DNA from: Aphrophora alni
Taxonomy: Eukaryota; Arthropoda; Insecta; Hemiptera; Aphrophoridae
Assembly (NCBI GenBank): GCA_963513935.1
Contig: OY740770.1
Span: 86,339,267 to 86,403,266, forward strand
DNA length: 64,000 bases
Direction of reading: 5' to 3'
Shown here: positions 1-17,541 of the stretch, in pieces
How the letters are laid out: every line of letters starts with the position of its first letter
Position numbering within the stretch: position 1 is the first letter of the stretch
Program-made: the position numbers and the translations under genes
Notes under the pieces: model-generated
Databases searched by the model: none
What the model was told of the DNA's origin: nothing
Seen by the model: the letters and a program-made list of their open reading frames with translations, nothing else

Positions 1-110
1 AGGGGGAGGGGCAAAGGGGGGAGGGGCAAAGGGGGGAGGGGCAACGGGGGGAGGGGCAAAGGGGAGGGGCAAAGGGGAGGGGCAAAGGGGAGGGGGGAGG
101 GGGGGGAGGG
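1..110. repeat. G-rich minisatellite, cut by the window edge
   Basis: About four 15-bp units of the type GGGGGGAGGGGCAAA are followed by two 13-bp units and a run of G blocks split by single A bases. One strand is almost pure purine with many runs of four or more G, so G-quadruplex formation is possible. The array starts before base 1, so its full length is unknown. Confidence 0.95.
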
Positions 111-3100
111 GTCACGTGGTACAGCCGCCATGTTGGATCTAAACTGTCCCAATCTCTACTTATAAAAGAAACAAATTAGAGAACAAGTAAAATTAATCTA
201 CATGTGCGTTTACATGAATGCACATGAACAACTTCAAAAACTTTGTTATGTGGATAAAGAAAAACACTGTTATAATCTACAATTTTTTTATTTATCACAC
301 AACTAGTTACATCAATTCATGTTTGGAACTCTTTTATCAGAACAACCGATACACTCTATATAAACATCATAATATTTACTTATTAATGATTTTAATTCAA
401 TTTTAACACCTCATATATTGTTATCATATATTATTGGAGTTTTAAATTTTATTAAATATCTTTCAAGTAATAAGTTAGTTAGACACACTTTTGTGTAATG
501 TTCAGATAATTTTAATAAAGAAAATGGAATTATAATGAACATTATAAAATAGTTGATGTACATAGAAAAATAAGTTAAATAACAATATTTTAAATAATTC
601 CATAAAATTAATGTTGTTATTTGCCGTGCTTTGATTGCATTACAAATTTTTTGCTTTGAAATTAGGTTCTCCATTCTGTTCTGCTTTAATTTAAGGATAT
701 ATTTTTCAACAGGTAGCATCCATTACATATATGTTAAGAATGTCATTGTAATACTTTAATCTCTGAGATATTTTGATATAATATTTAACAATTATTTAAA
801 TTTACGTTTAAGTCACACACAAATATTGATAACTGGACTGGGATTTCTTTCCAAAATCAAAAAAATATATATATTGAAAAAATAATGCTCTAAACTATAG
901 CTTTGTGTTGTAATTTGTTTGTCTTTCGGGGGGAGGGGAGACAGTAGGCCTACGTAATGTGTAGACTATGCTTTTGTAAATTCATTCTTTGTATATAATA
1001 AACAAAACTAAAGTTACAAATAAATTTTGGGACCTATTTTTTGTAATAAACTCAAATTTAATTATTTTAACCTTTTGTTTGCACTCACCTAACTTTTTAA
1101 TCTTACGATAATAATTTACAACCATGTTTATTTGTTGGTATACTAAAAGAGTAGAATTTTGTACGACTTTGGTAAATATGAAGCCTTGGTAGTACAAGAT
1201 CTAGTTTTTGTTGTTATTACACTGGTTACTGTGGCTGCAGTACTTATGAAAAATGTAAAAGTAAATATTTTGGGAAGCAAGAATCAATAAATCAACATAA
1301 TATTTTTCTCGACAATTACCGTCCAATTCAAGATCTAATACGTACAGTTACAAAATAATAAGCTGTTCATAATTAAATTTTTAATTCCATTTCAAAGATT
1401 AAAGAAATTCTTCTAGACTGTAATTTGAGTTTTGGTTAAAATGAAAATAGTATGTGGCTAATGTTGATAGTTCTAACTTTTTATTTTTGGAAATAACTAA
1501 GTTAACATTTTACTTTTAGCTTTGTAGCAGTTGTGTATAAAATTTAATTTATTGAAAACATTTACAGTAAAACTATTAAAGAAAAAGATGAAATAAAAAC
1601 ACGGAGAAGTTTTTTAATTTTTTTTTTTAAGAAATCCATAAACATTATTATTTTTTGTTGTTGTTCATACCATTCCACTTGGTTACATTTTTCTTATTGG
1701 TTAATACGAAATGATTTTTTTAATTCATAAAGTGTTAACACAGTTGACAATATCTTAATCAAAACATTTGTCAGCCTTTTAAAAATCATTTAAAAGATAC
1801 TTACTTTTAATTATATATTTTTATTTGATATAAGTTTTTATGATTTTATTAGAGTAGTCCAGGAAGCCGTTGATACAGTCTCATTTAAATTTCGTATGTA
1901 AAGGTCATGCAAATTTAATACTTAATAGAAAACTCCCATATTATTCTTTTATTTTAATATTGTTTATAATAACTTTACGTTAAATGCTTAAATTTCCTCA
2001 AATTTATAGAACCAGTCTCTTAAATATGGGAGAAAATAAATCACTGAAGTTATCCAAACAAGAAAAAAAACACGCTACAATTAATTTAAAATGTTTAAAA
2101 CGATTTTACCTATGAAGGATATGTAAAATGACATTTAGGGTAACAACGGGAGTCAATACAATTACCAGTACAGAGGAAGGAGTTGCATCTAGACAGTAAA
2201 TTTAAAACCTTTAAAAACAAGGTCGAAGATGAAAATCTATTATTTCAGGGAAAACTAGGACAGTCGTTTATATTGTCAAATCTTCGATGTTTGTTTAGTT
2301 TTGTTTTTTTAGATAAATCTTTGCAATATTGTTATTAACCCAATATGTACTTCCAACTATTGAAATTGAGAGGAGGTCTATACCTTAATTTTGAAAAAAA
2401 TATACTCAAATAATCAGAGAAATCTCCATACAACATTTGATCTGATCCTCCACCCAATATGTCGGCCTTCTAAGGTTAAAAATATCACAATCTTATTGTG
2501 GTCATGTTGAAATGGTAATGTGAATAAATTTGTTTCACCCATAATATGATCAATTTGTCAACAAAATATATTTCTAACAAGATGTCAATCTGTAACTATT
2601 CATTAGACATACAATACTAATTTTAATAAAGAATAGGGAGATGAACATGATTTTCATATAATGTTCATTTGAACTAGGGTTGGATTTGTAAGAAAGTATT
2701 TCTATGAAAAAGTAAAATACATATTATCACAAAATAAAATTGGTATACTAAGCAGTTTAAACGACAATTTCGCTATCCACTAGTATAACCAAAAAATTAT
2801 AACTAACCAATATTTTCGTAGTATTATTAATCCTTATTCAACTTTCTGCTTTGTTCGTGTGTAGTTCTGTTGACTTAGTATTTTGTCAATATAGTTTCAA
2901 GTTCCGCTCTTAGGTTTCTATTTTTAGTTTTAGATTCTAACATACTTCGAGGCTATTAGATTTTGTTGGTCCTGCTCATGTTTTATATGTACTACATTTA
3001 ATAAGTGCAATCCACGATCTTGGAGTGTCAGTTATTAATTTTATATACACAATTTATACCAAATATCATCTTAATTATTGCAATATTAAGTAGTCAAAAT

Positions 3101-4084
3101 GTATGGTCAGACAACAATTGGAAAAGGAAGAATTGTAATTTTATAGTTTAACGTTCATGTTATACCTTTGGGAAATGACTTTTGCCCAATGTTGTATTCT
3201 AATGTAAAGAGACATAATATTTCCAAAACTTTGGTTAGTACTTTTTCAGAGAAAATCAATCAAACGAGAAAGTGTGAAATTCATACCGATGTTAGTACTA
3301 TTTATTACAAAAAATATTCGTAAACGATGTCAATCATATTAAAAAATGTTCAAGTCAAATAGGCAAGCTGACATACAGTAACGTAATGTCTAAAAGAAAG
3401 TCCAATATTTTAGATCTTACAGTAGAGTAACTGAAAAGTTATTTTTCTAATATATTAAGGGAAAGAAATTATACTAAAATACTACAAATATTATAGGTAT
3501 CTAATGTAGAGGGTGATTACGTTACTTTATTTAGCTGCAAAGCACAGAACTTCCTTTTGAGTAACGTAATGAAATGTTGGTATATCCCCCTTGCTTTTAT
3601 TTTGTCGGGTCTAAAACTTTTTGTTTAAATGGACAACGGAAATCAAGCTTTAAATCTACTTGAAATGAGAAAAGTTAAAAAAAAAACCTGCAATATTCGG
3701 GTAAGCCTTTCGCTTTAACTTCAAGTCATCAAATATGCTGACGGATATAACGTTGGGAGGTTTTAGATTTGCTCAGTGTATAATTTTCCCCCTTTCCCCA
3801 GTTAAATGGACGTGAAAAGGAGCAATGTTTTTTGTTTGCTTCTAACCTGCAAATGTTTGTTTAATATTTTACATGATGAATGTTTAATACATTATAAGAT
3901 GTATGAGTTTTTTTGAAATATTTTACATTGAAATTTTGTATAATATTCATAAATATATATCAACCAAATAATTTTTACAATTAAATTAAATAAACTGCGA
4001 AAAAGGTGACTTTATTTTTAATATTGGAAGAATCCGGATCTCAAGACTGTGTTCAATGATATTTCTTCGCCAACGGTAGGCAGA
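111..4084. other. AT-rich stretch without recognisable genes
   Basis: I read no coding region, RNA gene or mobile element here. Open frames are short and low-complexity. The only local structure is a recurring GTAACGTAATG-like word around 3378, 3516 and 3561, and a G-rich patch near 929-940. The sequence just right of the minisatellite (125-131) holds a CCGCCAT word. Confidence 0.7.
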
Positions 4085-6500
4085 CATCAGTAACGTATAA
4101 ATATTTTTTAATCTATTAGCTATGGGTGGGATTATCGCATGTTTGTGATGAAAGCATAACAACTTCTCTAAAACTGTATTTAACGCAGCTGCAGCTAATG
4201 TTCTGTTATTGGAATTGCCTAAGCCATTCCCCAATGCTTATAATCCACCCGGTTTTCATCATAATTTAGAACAGGAAAGTCTAGAGAGTAAATAGGTAAT
4301 ACAAACCTTAAACCAAGATGAATTATATACACCATAGTATTAATAACACACAGTCAAAACACTCGTTCCTACAAAAATTTTACCCCACCCTCTCTTTAAT
4401 GTGCTCAAAATATATTTTTCTTATTTTATATTTTAGATACTCTCCAAAATCAGATAAATCAGGTTATTCCTCATTTTAAACTTTTGTGATAGTACACCAT
4501 GTTTTAAATTTATATATAGCAAATTATTTTCGTTGAACAAGTCGTTGTATCATTGTTGTATTACTTTAATTATATCTGGTACAATATGATTACTAGAAAA
4601 AAATTATTCATATTGGTTTTTTTCTAATTGCACGTTTAAAATATCAATAAATATATAAATATTCCAAATAGGTAGTTTTTAGTTATTTATTTGACCTTTA
4701 TTTAGAAGAGAAAAATAATGATATTTTAAAAGTAATGTCATTGAGCGCTGTAATCAACGCTTATTACCATTTTAATTTCAAGAATATTTTGATATAACTA
4801 AAATATTGTTAATAGTTTAATTAGATAATCTGAAGTTAACGTTTAATTGAAGCTGATATAATAAAGTCACAGTTAAAAGACATTACAGTTAAGACAGAGT
4901 TAATAAATTGAACATGAACATAAGTATAAATATATGTGAAATATTAAGGGAGTAGAATAAAACAAACAATAAAATAAACAATTTATATTAGTTCCGTTGT
5001 ATTTATTGTCGTTTATAAACTGACTGCAAGTATAATGTTTCTTAATTTAAATAAATAACACAAAAGTAAAAACTAAATGGTTATAAACCTACACTAATAA
5101 ATATTATAAATTATCATAATCAAGTTATAATCAAATATATACTATCAAATTATAGGTAATTATTGACTAAAGCAATTTATGAACATAAAGCTTAGTGAAA
5201 CTTTAAAATAACATTTCCATGAAAATAAAAATTACGAAAGTTACAAAAGTTGTTACTCAGAACTAATATAATGATTACACGTAGAATATTTAAAAATAAG
5301 ATACTTAAAACCGTAATATACGTAGAAAAAAATGTGACAGGAAATATAACCAGGAATAAAACAAAGTGACAGGTAATTAACAGTGTCAAATTCAACCAGT
5401 TTAAAATTTATTTTTAAATGAAATTCAACAAGAAAACCAGTTTTAAGGTGACTTTTATCTTGATCTTAAACGAAAAGTAACCTTCATTGAGTTCCCAAAA
5501 TAAACAGGGAAATAAGCACTATTCATCCCTACTTCCATACTATGACCTCAAAATGTTACAGAACGAAAGTGACTTCTTTCATATGAAGGTGATTTAACTA
5601 ATACCAATATTAGAGTATTATTAAGAGACATTTTTTATTGTAAGTTCTAATTTCAATATTTTGAATTTTCGATTAGATAATTAATTTTCACTATTAGTTA
5701 TATAGAAGGATGTCGTAAATCAAATCATTTAAAGTTTGATATCTATTGAATCTAGTAATAAAGACACAGGGTTACAATTCAATATTTTAAACTTCGTACC
5801 CATTTCAGGAAAAGAAATGTTTATAAAAAATGTCAATTGTAATATGTAACCGAACTGTTATTATAAAATTTATGAATATATTTTATAAAAAAGATTAATT
5901 GTGGTAGAAATTTACTTACTTCTGGGACAATCTGGGAATGTAAAATAATTCGATCTGTAATAAATTCCTATTATTCAATTTGGAGAAGTGAAATTTACAT
6001 CGTATTTAGTTGGTAATACAGATAAACTGAACGTATTTACAAAAACAAAAGCTAGGCACATAATTCAACCTGAAACAGAGAGAACCACAAAATTATAGAA
6101 CCGAGATTTTAACAAGAAAAGTAGGCTAAAAAGATTTTATTTTTTTTCAATAACTACAGCAACAACAATAACGCGTAAAAATATGTACACTATTAGATAT
6201 TAAATATACAGACAAATAACAAAAATCGAGAAAGAAATTTAATTATCTTTGTTAGGTAATAGAACAACCTTCACCTTTAACCAGTCCTGAAAGTTCAGTT
6301 GGGGATGACAATTAAATAATGAGACAAGACAGCGATAGGGGAGGGGAGATCTAGTCCAGCATCCCTTGTTTATTAAAGTAGAGCTAAAGATTTATTGCAG
6401 TACTTTATCAGCTGGAGTTAATACTAATCTAGCAGTGTACAAAGGCTAGGGAATTACGAAAATTAGGATAAATGAGTTTTGATTAAAAGGTTGTGAGTTT
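4085..6500 (+). repeat. Long dispersed repeat A, copy 1 (about 2.4 kb)
   Basis: This segment matches 23577-25850 in the same orientation. The clearest blocks are 4115-4290 (with CTGTATTTAACGCAGCTGCA), 5955-6010 (AGAAGTGAAATTTACAT) and 6275-6465 (GATTTATTGCAGTACTTTAT). The offset stays near 19.4 kb across all blocks, so both copies keep the same internal order over about 2.3-2.4 kb. No conserved reading frame runs through it. It may be a large non-autonomous transposon or an old segmental duplication. The stretch near 6425-6455 (CTAATCTAGCAGTGTA) loosely resembles, from memory, a short interspersed repeat of horseshoe crab genomes; that is weak. Confidence 0.75.
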
Positions 6501-9500
6501 TATTTCCGAGTATCATGTTATTCTGAAATATATTGAAAAGACTAAGTAAAAGACATCACTTCATTCTATGAAAACCTTTATAATTATAAGAGTTCAGTCT
6601 ATGTTTAAGTTCATCTATTATGTTTAACCTTATCACACACACAACTGATCAAAATATAATTTAAGCGAGAGGAAGGGTGTTACTCACATTTAGTGTATGT
6701 TACTCATCTTGCTGCTTGGAATGGTTAAAAATAATTTCAAACCATAATTTGAATTATCGCAAATTGTACCTAATAATTTATCTCTTTGCAAGGCAATAAT
6801 TTTTAAAGATAGAATATGAACATTTAAGTGTACAATTACAATTATTTGTTTGTTAATTGCCTTACTGATTCAATAATTAACAAATATGGGTATAATTTTG
6901 TCGAAAATTTGTCATAGTTTGTCTACATAACATTAATACATGATATTTCAAGAGTTTGGATAACATGTTGTTATCAAGTAATAAACCTGTTACAAATAAA
7001 ACAATATAGCCTAATATTCTAGAACTATATTAGAAACTAAAGTAAAAGCACTGCACCAAGACATAGCACCAGAGTTAAAGCAGAGTGTGAGCGGTCGAAA
7101 ATGTTAATGGTTATCACGAAAACTACAAGTCAACGAAACTATATATATCAACATATGAAATCTCAAGTGACCTAGCTGAAACGACCTCATACGTTAGTCA
7201 ACTGAATAAAGAAGTGTGTCAACGGGGTAGTTGCGTAACGGTTTTCTTCGGTTACACCTATCGTCTCCTATCTCAAAAATTTAACACAAATTAAATCGGC
7301 TATTAATTGAATTTAAAATATTGCAATTTCCTAAATCAATTTTAATAGTAATAAGAATCATCTATAGTTGAAAAAATAATTAAAAATCAAATATGAACTA
7401 ATTTTGATAGTTGTGTCTTGTTTTGTAGTTTTATACCATAGAACTGCAATTGGTCAAATTATCCCCCAGGGGCTAAATTACTCACGGGAGGATGGGTATA
7501 GATTTCCAAGTTACTCTAGCGAGATCTACATCTTTCTTCATATAGTCTTGGGTTAGTCCTTTTTTTAAAATTTTCCTATCAGGTTTTTTTTGATTAACCC
7601 ATGTTCTGTTTCGAGCCCGATACCATTAACATGTTCGAAGGCTAGCGGTCTCTATTTTATGGTTTTTTATTTTTATTTATTTAAGATGATGATAACCTAG
7701 ATGTTTTTCGCCTTTAAAAAATAAGGAAAAAAATAAATCGGGTACTTTGTATGTATCAAGCTTTATTAGTTTATGGACTCGTTTTTAGCTTTGTTAAAAT
7801 TGATATTGAGAATATTTTGTACTATAGAAACAGTCACAGGGTGACAACTCATTAGAATTGTCCCCTGAAAATTTTTATTGGGGTAGAATACTTTTGATCG
7901 GTTTCCAATTCAACGTGATGTTAAGTCAGATGGTTATTTTTTTAAATTTGAATTTACTCTTCATATTCTTCATTTTGGGACTGGATGGAATAGGTGCTTC
8001 TTATAGGGAATAAACTTTTTTTCAAAATAAACCAAGAACAAATTATGTCCATGTTTCTAACGAACTGATTTGACAAAATTCTCCAAACAGTAAAGTTATA
8101 TACAATAATAAAAATCAGATTAATTTTTATCAAAAAAAATTAATAAAAAAAATAAAAATATAAAAAAATAAAAAAATAAATAAATGTAACCTCTATATCA
8201 AGAACTATAAAAATTCTTCTTTTGTTAAGGATTTTAAATTTATCCCATCACACTGTGTATGTATTCTATTGTTTCACATTCAACAAGATTGTTCAAACAT
8301 TTTAAAGCGTACAAACTTATATGACTAGCATAATTTATTAGTTAAATAATAAGAAAGCACGTGCAAACATGATAAAATATTAATGTTAAGTAATAGAAAT
8401 ATCACAATCACATAAAGAGATATAAAATAAACTATAGAATTACTATACTAAAGAGTAACTATTGGGTTGTTTAAAAAGTTTTAACGGTTTATAATAAAAC
8501 AATACTGACCAACGATAGACGATTTGATGAGATAAACGAGTGACCTAGTTTTCCCTTGAAATAATGGCTTTCTATCTTTGACCAAGCTTTCAAAGCCTTT
8601 AAATTTACTGTCTCGATGAAATCCTTTCCTGTCTATCGGTAATTTTCTTGATTGTAAGTTGTTGCCTTAAATTACAATTCATATATCCTACACAAATAAG
8701 ATAGTTTCTTCCACTAAATACAATAATACTCAGAAAGATGGACTATTGTTGTAATAATTTTCTTAAAGCAACATTTAAAATTACTTTTAACGCATTAATT
8801 CGTAATTATTTTAAAATAGAGTTAACATTATAATATGTAATTGCGAACGATTTCCTAACCTAGATCAATTAATAGTCATAGTAACCATGGAAAACATAAA
8901 TAAATTCCCGGACTACAGATCCTCAAAATGCTTATTGAATTGATGGCGGCAATGGATTTATCTAATATCAAGATACAACTTGAACGTAACTATGCCGTTA
9001 ACTTATCTAATAACAATCTAAATAGTAGATAACACTGTTCTGTGCCTAAAATACCATATACAAGATAACAATATTCATCAAATTTATCTACCTTCGAGAA
9101 GGACATATATAAAGAAATTTCCTGAGCAATGTACAATTCCCTTTTTTATGTATATATTACATATTGTAGTCATGACATACCGATATTTTCCATAAGAATA
9201 GAATCTTTCATCAGAAAATAGGAAATATCTGCATTATCTGCATAATTAATATTTTTTAAATATTGGTCCAAAAGATATAGAAATTTAGTACGGTATTATT
9301 CCAATATTTTAGACCATTTATGATAAGAATAAAAATCTAGTATGCCTTGCCATATCTTGAACAAGTTCAAAACTTAAACGTTCCTTTTAATCATGTTAGC
9401 AAGAGAGTTTTCTAACAGTATAGAGACTTCTGACCGTATTTCGAAATTTTGTTCTATTATTGTTTCATGTTGAGAAGAAAATTGTAAATAGGGCTTATAA

Positions 9501-9534
9501 TTTAATAAAAACAAAATCTATCAGAGTGATAATT
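6501..9534. other. AT-rich stretch without recognisable genes
   Basis: No gene seen. It holds a GC-richer patch at about 7080-7265, another near 7455-7550, and an A/T simple-sequence run at 8136-8185. A GATGGCGGCAATGG block (8942-8955) contains one of the recurring ATGGCGG words. Confidence 0.65.
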
Positions 9535-9890
9535 TTGGTTGAGGAAAATAGTTCTCATAAGGAAGTTTCTAGATCGTTTGGAGGCAACCACACGAATCTT
9601 GGAGAAATTACGAGATTTCTTTAAGCAAGAATGGGCAGGGTAGTGCAAAGACAGGACCGATATGGAAGAACGAATAAATGCTGAGGAAATTTTTGATGGT
9701 CAACGCATTCAGAAGGAGAGCAGCAACGTGCATTGCGCTCCAGTTTTTCATCAGACAGGTTCAACATGTCCACTTTTCCAGACAACAAATACAATGATGT
9801 CTCTTAGAATCTCAACTAATTTTGAAACTGATATAAGCTCTTTCATCACTAGTCACCCAGATTCAGATTTATCCGATAACTTGTAAATAG
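9535..9890 (+). pseudogene. Probable Tc1/mariner-like transposase relic (N-terminal part)
   Basis: Short pieces in different frames follow the order of a Tc1-type transposase N-terminus. First comes a helix-turn-helix-like piece (HKEVSRSFG, about 9563-9590), then a GRP-linker-like piece (GRVVQRQDRYG, about 9633-9667), then a piece with RRRAATCIALQ followed by HFSRQQI (about 9710-9790), like the family's usual RR..TA..LQ and VSRQTI blocks. Stops and a frame change separate them, and no DDE catalytic part follows, so it is dead and truncated. The 74-codon open frame at 9662-9886 is mostly an out-of-frame shadow. This is read by eye; a chance match is possible. Confidence 0.35.
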
Positions 9891-9937
9891 ACTTTAGATG
9901 ACAGAAAACTAATAATCTTTCAACTTACGAGCCCAGA

Positions 9938-10095
9938 TGACTAAAGTGTGTGGAGATAGCGTAGGGGTAGATTCTCAGAGGTCTACATTTCGCCCAGAGG
10001 GCCCTTTGAGCGTGGCTCACTTATATTTTGAAGAGTAGAAGCTACGAAGCTCGCGTAGTCTTAGTGACTGCGCCTAGCCCCTCCTCTAAATGCCC
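9938..10095. other. GC-richer patch, possible SINE fragment
   Basis: About 150 bp of much higher GC than its surroundings. It has a loosely tRNA A-box-like word (ATAGCGTAGGGGTAG, 9957-9971), but I cannot find a convincing B box or a poly-A tail, so the SINE reading is weak. It lies just downstream of the transposase relic. Confidence 0.3.
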
Positions 10096-13066
10096 AACAA
10101 TACATTCAAATATCCTAGAAGAGCCTGCAGTGTCGTTTACAATCTTCATTGATTCAAAATTTCTAGTAATACAATGATGACGTTGGAGATTATACTGAAA
10201 ACTAGGAAATCATCGAAGACTTAAGGAATAAAGTTTATACCGTTTTTAAATAATTAGTTTAAATGTATTGAAAATATTGTGTTTTAAATTTTAGCCAAGA
10301 CGAAAAAAAAAAGTTTGATCGTTAATTTTCCAGTTATCCCTAGCTAAATAAAAGATACACAATTTTAGAATTGTATTTTTATTTACGAAAATGTATACGA
10401 AATTAAAATACTAGGTAGTGCATTAATTTTGTCCAGGGGTGTGCTAAACATTTCATGCATACTTACTATGTGTGCATAGAAATAATACACTTTATTTACA
10501 CATAGACAAAACGACAACATATTTAGGAAACGTAAATAATTTATCTCGACATCTTAAACAATTTAAGACAAGAGCAACAATGAAGCATTAAAAGAAAGCG
10601 TTAAAACTGCAAAATAAAATATCCCTTTATTGTTATAAACAAAACTAATTAAATCGGTTTTATTGTTAACGTTGTCGTTAAAGTCAACAGAAATGCCAAT
10701 GTTGAGATTGGTAGAACGACTTTTAGTGCGACATTAAACTTTTCAATTTTGTCACGAATTTATAAAATAAGAATGCAATAAACAAATCAAAATCACCAGG
10801 ACAAGTATAATTAACTTTATTATAACATAACTATATAAAAGAAGATACTTTAATTTTAAATATGTTGTATGACTTTAATAATTATTATATTATGTTTAAA
10901 ACGCCTTTAACCACTCATTTATTATAGCCTAATGATGAACATTATTTCTTAGGTTATATGAAGTAGGCAAGTAAATTGTCCTCATTCATAAAATACCAAT
11001 TCCACAGTTACCAATCAGAAAATGAAACGGAACCATCATGTTGCCACAACTTAAATAAAATTTTTGAAAAAAAAAATATAAAGAATGTTGACGGATACTG
11101 TGTTTTTTTATTTATTTTTTTTTAGAGAGTAATAAAAAAGTAAAGAGAAAATTAGAAACCACATAAATAAAAATAAATGCATCAATAGTTTCTCAAATTA
11201 TAATAATGATATACAATTTTTAAAACAGTAATACTCGGATCAAAATGAAGTGAAGACTATTCTGAAAATTAGTATACCGTATTTAGAAAACTTTCTTGAA
11301 ATAAACAAATACAAATATTTTGTAAAACCCTAAATGTGATTTTTGAAAAGTCCCCTAAATTAAACAGTAGCCTTATGATAAAAAAATATCCGTCTGACGA
11401 AAAACAGAACAAATATAACTGCTGTTCTTGCAATAAACCTATATGTGACATTCTTGAACTAAATACATAATGTAAGGATACGGAGCTTGCTCATCAACTT
11501 ATTATGATATATGTCAATCTAGTGGACATTTATGTAAGGTAGAATCATTCTCTCAACACCTAAATTAAGTTTACTTTAAAAATTGTCACACGTTAATTGT
11601 TATTCAAAGAAAGATTTTGATATTAAAATGTACTTTCTGTAAGTACATTTTTTTAACTTCAGTTATATACCTGTACTCTCTATTTTTTAGTAACTGATGA
11701 AAGAGTCGAAATATCCTAATTGAGTGACAAAGTTTACTTTTATTTACTGTCAGTTTAATAAATTTGTAAAATGATTGACAATTTTGCTCAACACATGTTC
11801 GTATGAATTTCATAATCGAGTTCCATACCTGAAATTAAAAAAAAATGGGTTACACGGTTAATTAAATTTACAACAAGCTGCTAATATTATTTGAAAATAG
11901 TTAAATATTTAATGTTGACATACGAGTAGGGACAAATTTAACTGAACTTATCACTTTAAATTCTTTTATCAGAATTATAGAGATAACGGATATTTTAGTA
12001 TAATTATAACTTAACAATATTTGTGGTACGAGAAAAAAAAATGTGTAAAATGTTATTTAAATGATATTTTTAAAAAAGATAGCACGTATCTTAGATCGTA
12101 TTCATGGAAAAAGTTCAAAAACATGATCTGAACAAACATACCTTCTGTGACCAGGTATTAAAAAATAATAATTATGTAACTATATTAAGTGTAATCTTAA
12201 GTAATGATTGTGTATTATTAAATATTTGTCTAAATATGTTTCAATAAATATTTGGAGTAAGCTGCTGTTATCTTGCTCTGATTAACTTTCAAGTAACTGC
12301 TCTAAGTAAGTGACTGAGAAACTCGTCTTTTTACTTTTGTGGGATTTCTCATTTAAGAGACATGTTGCTGAGATAGATAAAAAGACTTTGAAAGCAAAGT
12401 GACAATTTTTGTACTGTTTATCTGGTGCATGTACCAGCATCGTAATATCATTTTTTTTGCAATGTGGTAAAAAAATAGGAAGATTTTTTTGTCCTTGGTT
12501 TCTTAAAAAAAAAAAAAAAAACTACATACTACATTTTTGTTTATGCTATCAAAATATACTCAAAAGCAAAAACCACAAAAAGGGGAAAATACTAAAAAAG
12601 AAACAAAAAAGATAAAATCAACACGAGGATTGCTCCACCTCCAGCGCCTCCGACTTATTCGTTGAATGTAATTTTCTGTGCAAAAAAAAAACAATAAAAA
12701 AGGAAATAGTTGTATATTTTTGGCTTAATGTTCAATTAAGGGAATCATTTTACTCAAATTTACGTTTCTGCAGATATCGTCAAAACTCTTTTTGATTTAA
12801 AATATCAAAATTAAAAAAAGTAAAATAAAATAACATAAGATGTCGAAGGTAATTTAAAAAGTATATAACATGTGTATTATAATAAATACGTAGTTATAAT
12901 AGGAAATATAATAGATCATTAAATTGTTAGAAATGATAACAAAATAGCTGGACCGGAAAACTGTTGTTGGAGTTTTACTTTGACATCAAACCAGATTAGA
13001 TGGCGATCCTTCTTTAATGTTTACAGTATATTTAATGTTACCTATTGAAAATAATTGTTGGTATTA
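10096..13066. other. AT-rich stretch without recognisable genes
   Basis: No gene or mobile element recognised. A 17-base poly-A run lies at 12505-12521. All open frames are short and low-complexity. Confidence 0.65.
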
Positions 13067-13397
13067 TCATCCATCTATACATCCACTCCAATAACCATAT
13101 CCAATTTATCTTCCCATCCATTCATCCACCCATACATTGATCCATTAATCAATCCGGCCGTCCATCCTCACTTCCAAACATCTGCCCACCCATTCATACA
13201 TCCATACAACCATCTGCCTTCAATCAATCCACCAACCATCCTTCCACTCACTATCCATCCATTCTTACAAACATCCATTAATCCCTCCTACATCAACCCT
13301 TCACTCCATTCATCCACCTATCCCTCTATCCAATCTTCCAAGAAGCTCCCTATCAATCCATCATTCTACTTGTCTATCCATACTGCCATACTCCATT
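13067..13397. repeat. Degenerate ATCC/CATC tetranucleotide array
   Basis: About 330 bp made of imperfect CATCCATC words mixed with AATC and ACAT variants. A 114-codon open frame crosses it (13055-13399) and reads as repeats of HP, NP, PSI and IHP, as expected from translating a CATC-type repeat. There is nothing else to suggest a protein. Confidence 0.9.
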
Positions 13398-13924
13398 AAA
13401 ACTGTCTTTGTAAGTCAAACTGTGTCTATTTTCGTTTTTTGCTAGGAAACAAAATTATTAATTAACTTTTTCAAAATGTCTGCGCATACATTCACAAATT
13501 TAACTAGTCACATCGCTCATACAAGTTTAAAGTGTTTTGAATCCTACCTTTTTTAAAACGGTTGCCACTCAATTTATGGATACCATTCAAGCAAAAATCT
13601 GTGGGATTCCATTCTGAAAGTAATCACTAAAAAAATTTGAGAAACTGATAGCCCTTACGCTACAATTATAGAAAATAACCATCCAATTTTCAGCCACAAA
13701 AAATTTTAAAATGTTGTTTCTAAATCGAATTTAACAAAAACTTTGTTCACTATTTAAAAGGATATCTTAAAACTGAAGTAAAAAAAAACTCAAAATTTAA
13801 CTAATAACAGTATGATAAATTCATAAGGCTTTGCTTCAACTTGGTTATATTGGATTTATTGAACATAAGAATAACATTAAACTTCAAACGTTGTGCTGAA
13901 GCTATTTTTCACCTCGAAAGTATA

Positions 13925-17403
<3,479 letters not shown>

Positions 17404-17541
17404 TTGTAAAGTTGGTAGATGGGTGTCAAAAGCTCAATTGCAACATTTGGGAGGTGTTTTTAGTGGGTCTACCCCCATACTACTGGGTCTTACGGGAGTT
17501 TTAGTGCCTGTTGCAGGTTGTCACCTACCCTCCAAGAATTA
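17404..17541. other. GC-richer patch of unknown nature
   Basis: About 140 bp rich in short G and C runs (GGTAGATGGGTGTC at the left, GGTTGTCACCTACC at the right). The two ends are loosely complementary, so it may be the remnant of a small foldback element. No reading frame or known repeat recognised. Confidence 0.3.

Noticed and set aside
9938..10095. tRNA-derived SINE with A and B boxes
   Set aside because: Only a loose A-box-like word; no B box, so kept only as an unexplained GC-rich patch.
13055..13399. 114-codon frame with repeated Pro/His/Ile
   Set aside because: It is a translation of the CATC/ATCC simple-sequence array.
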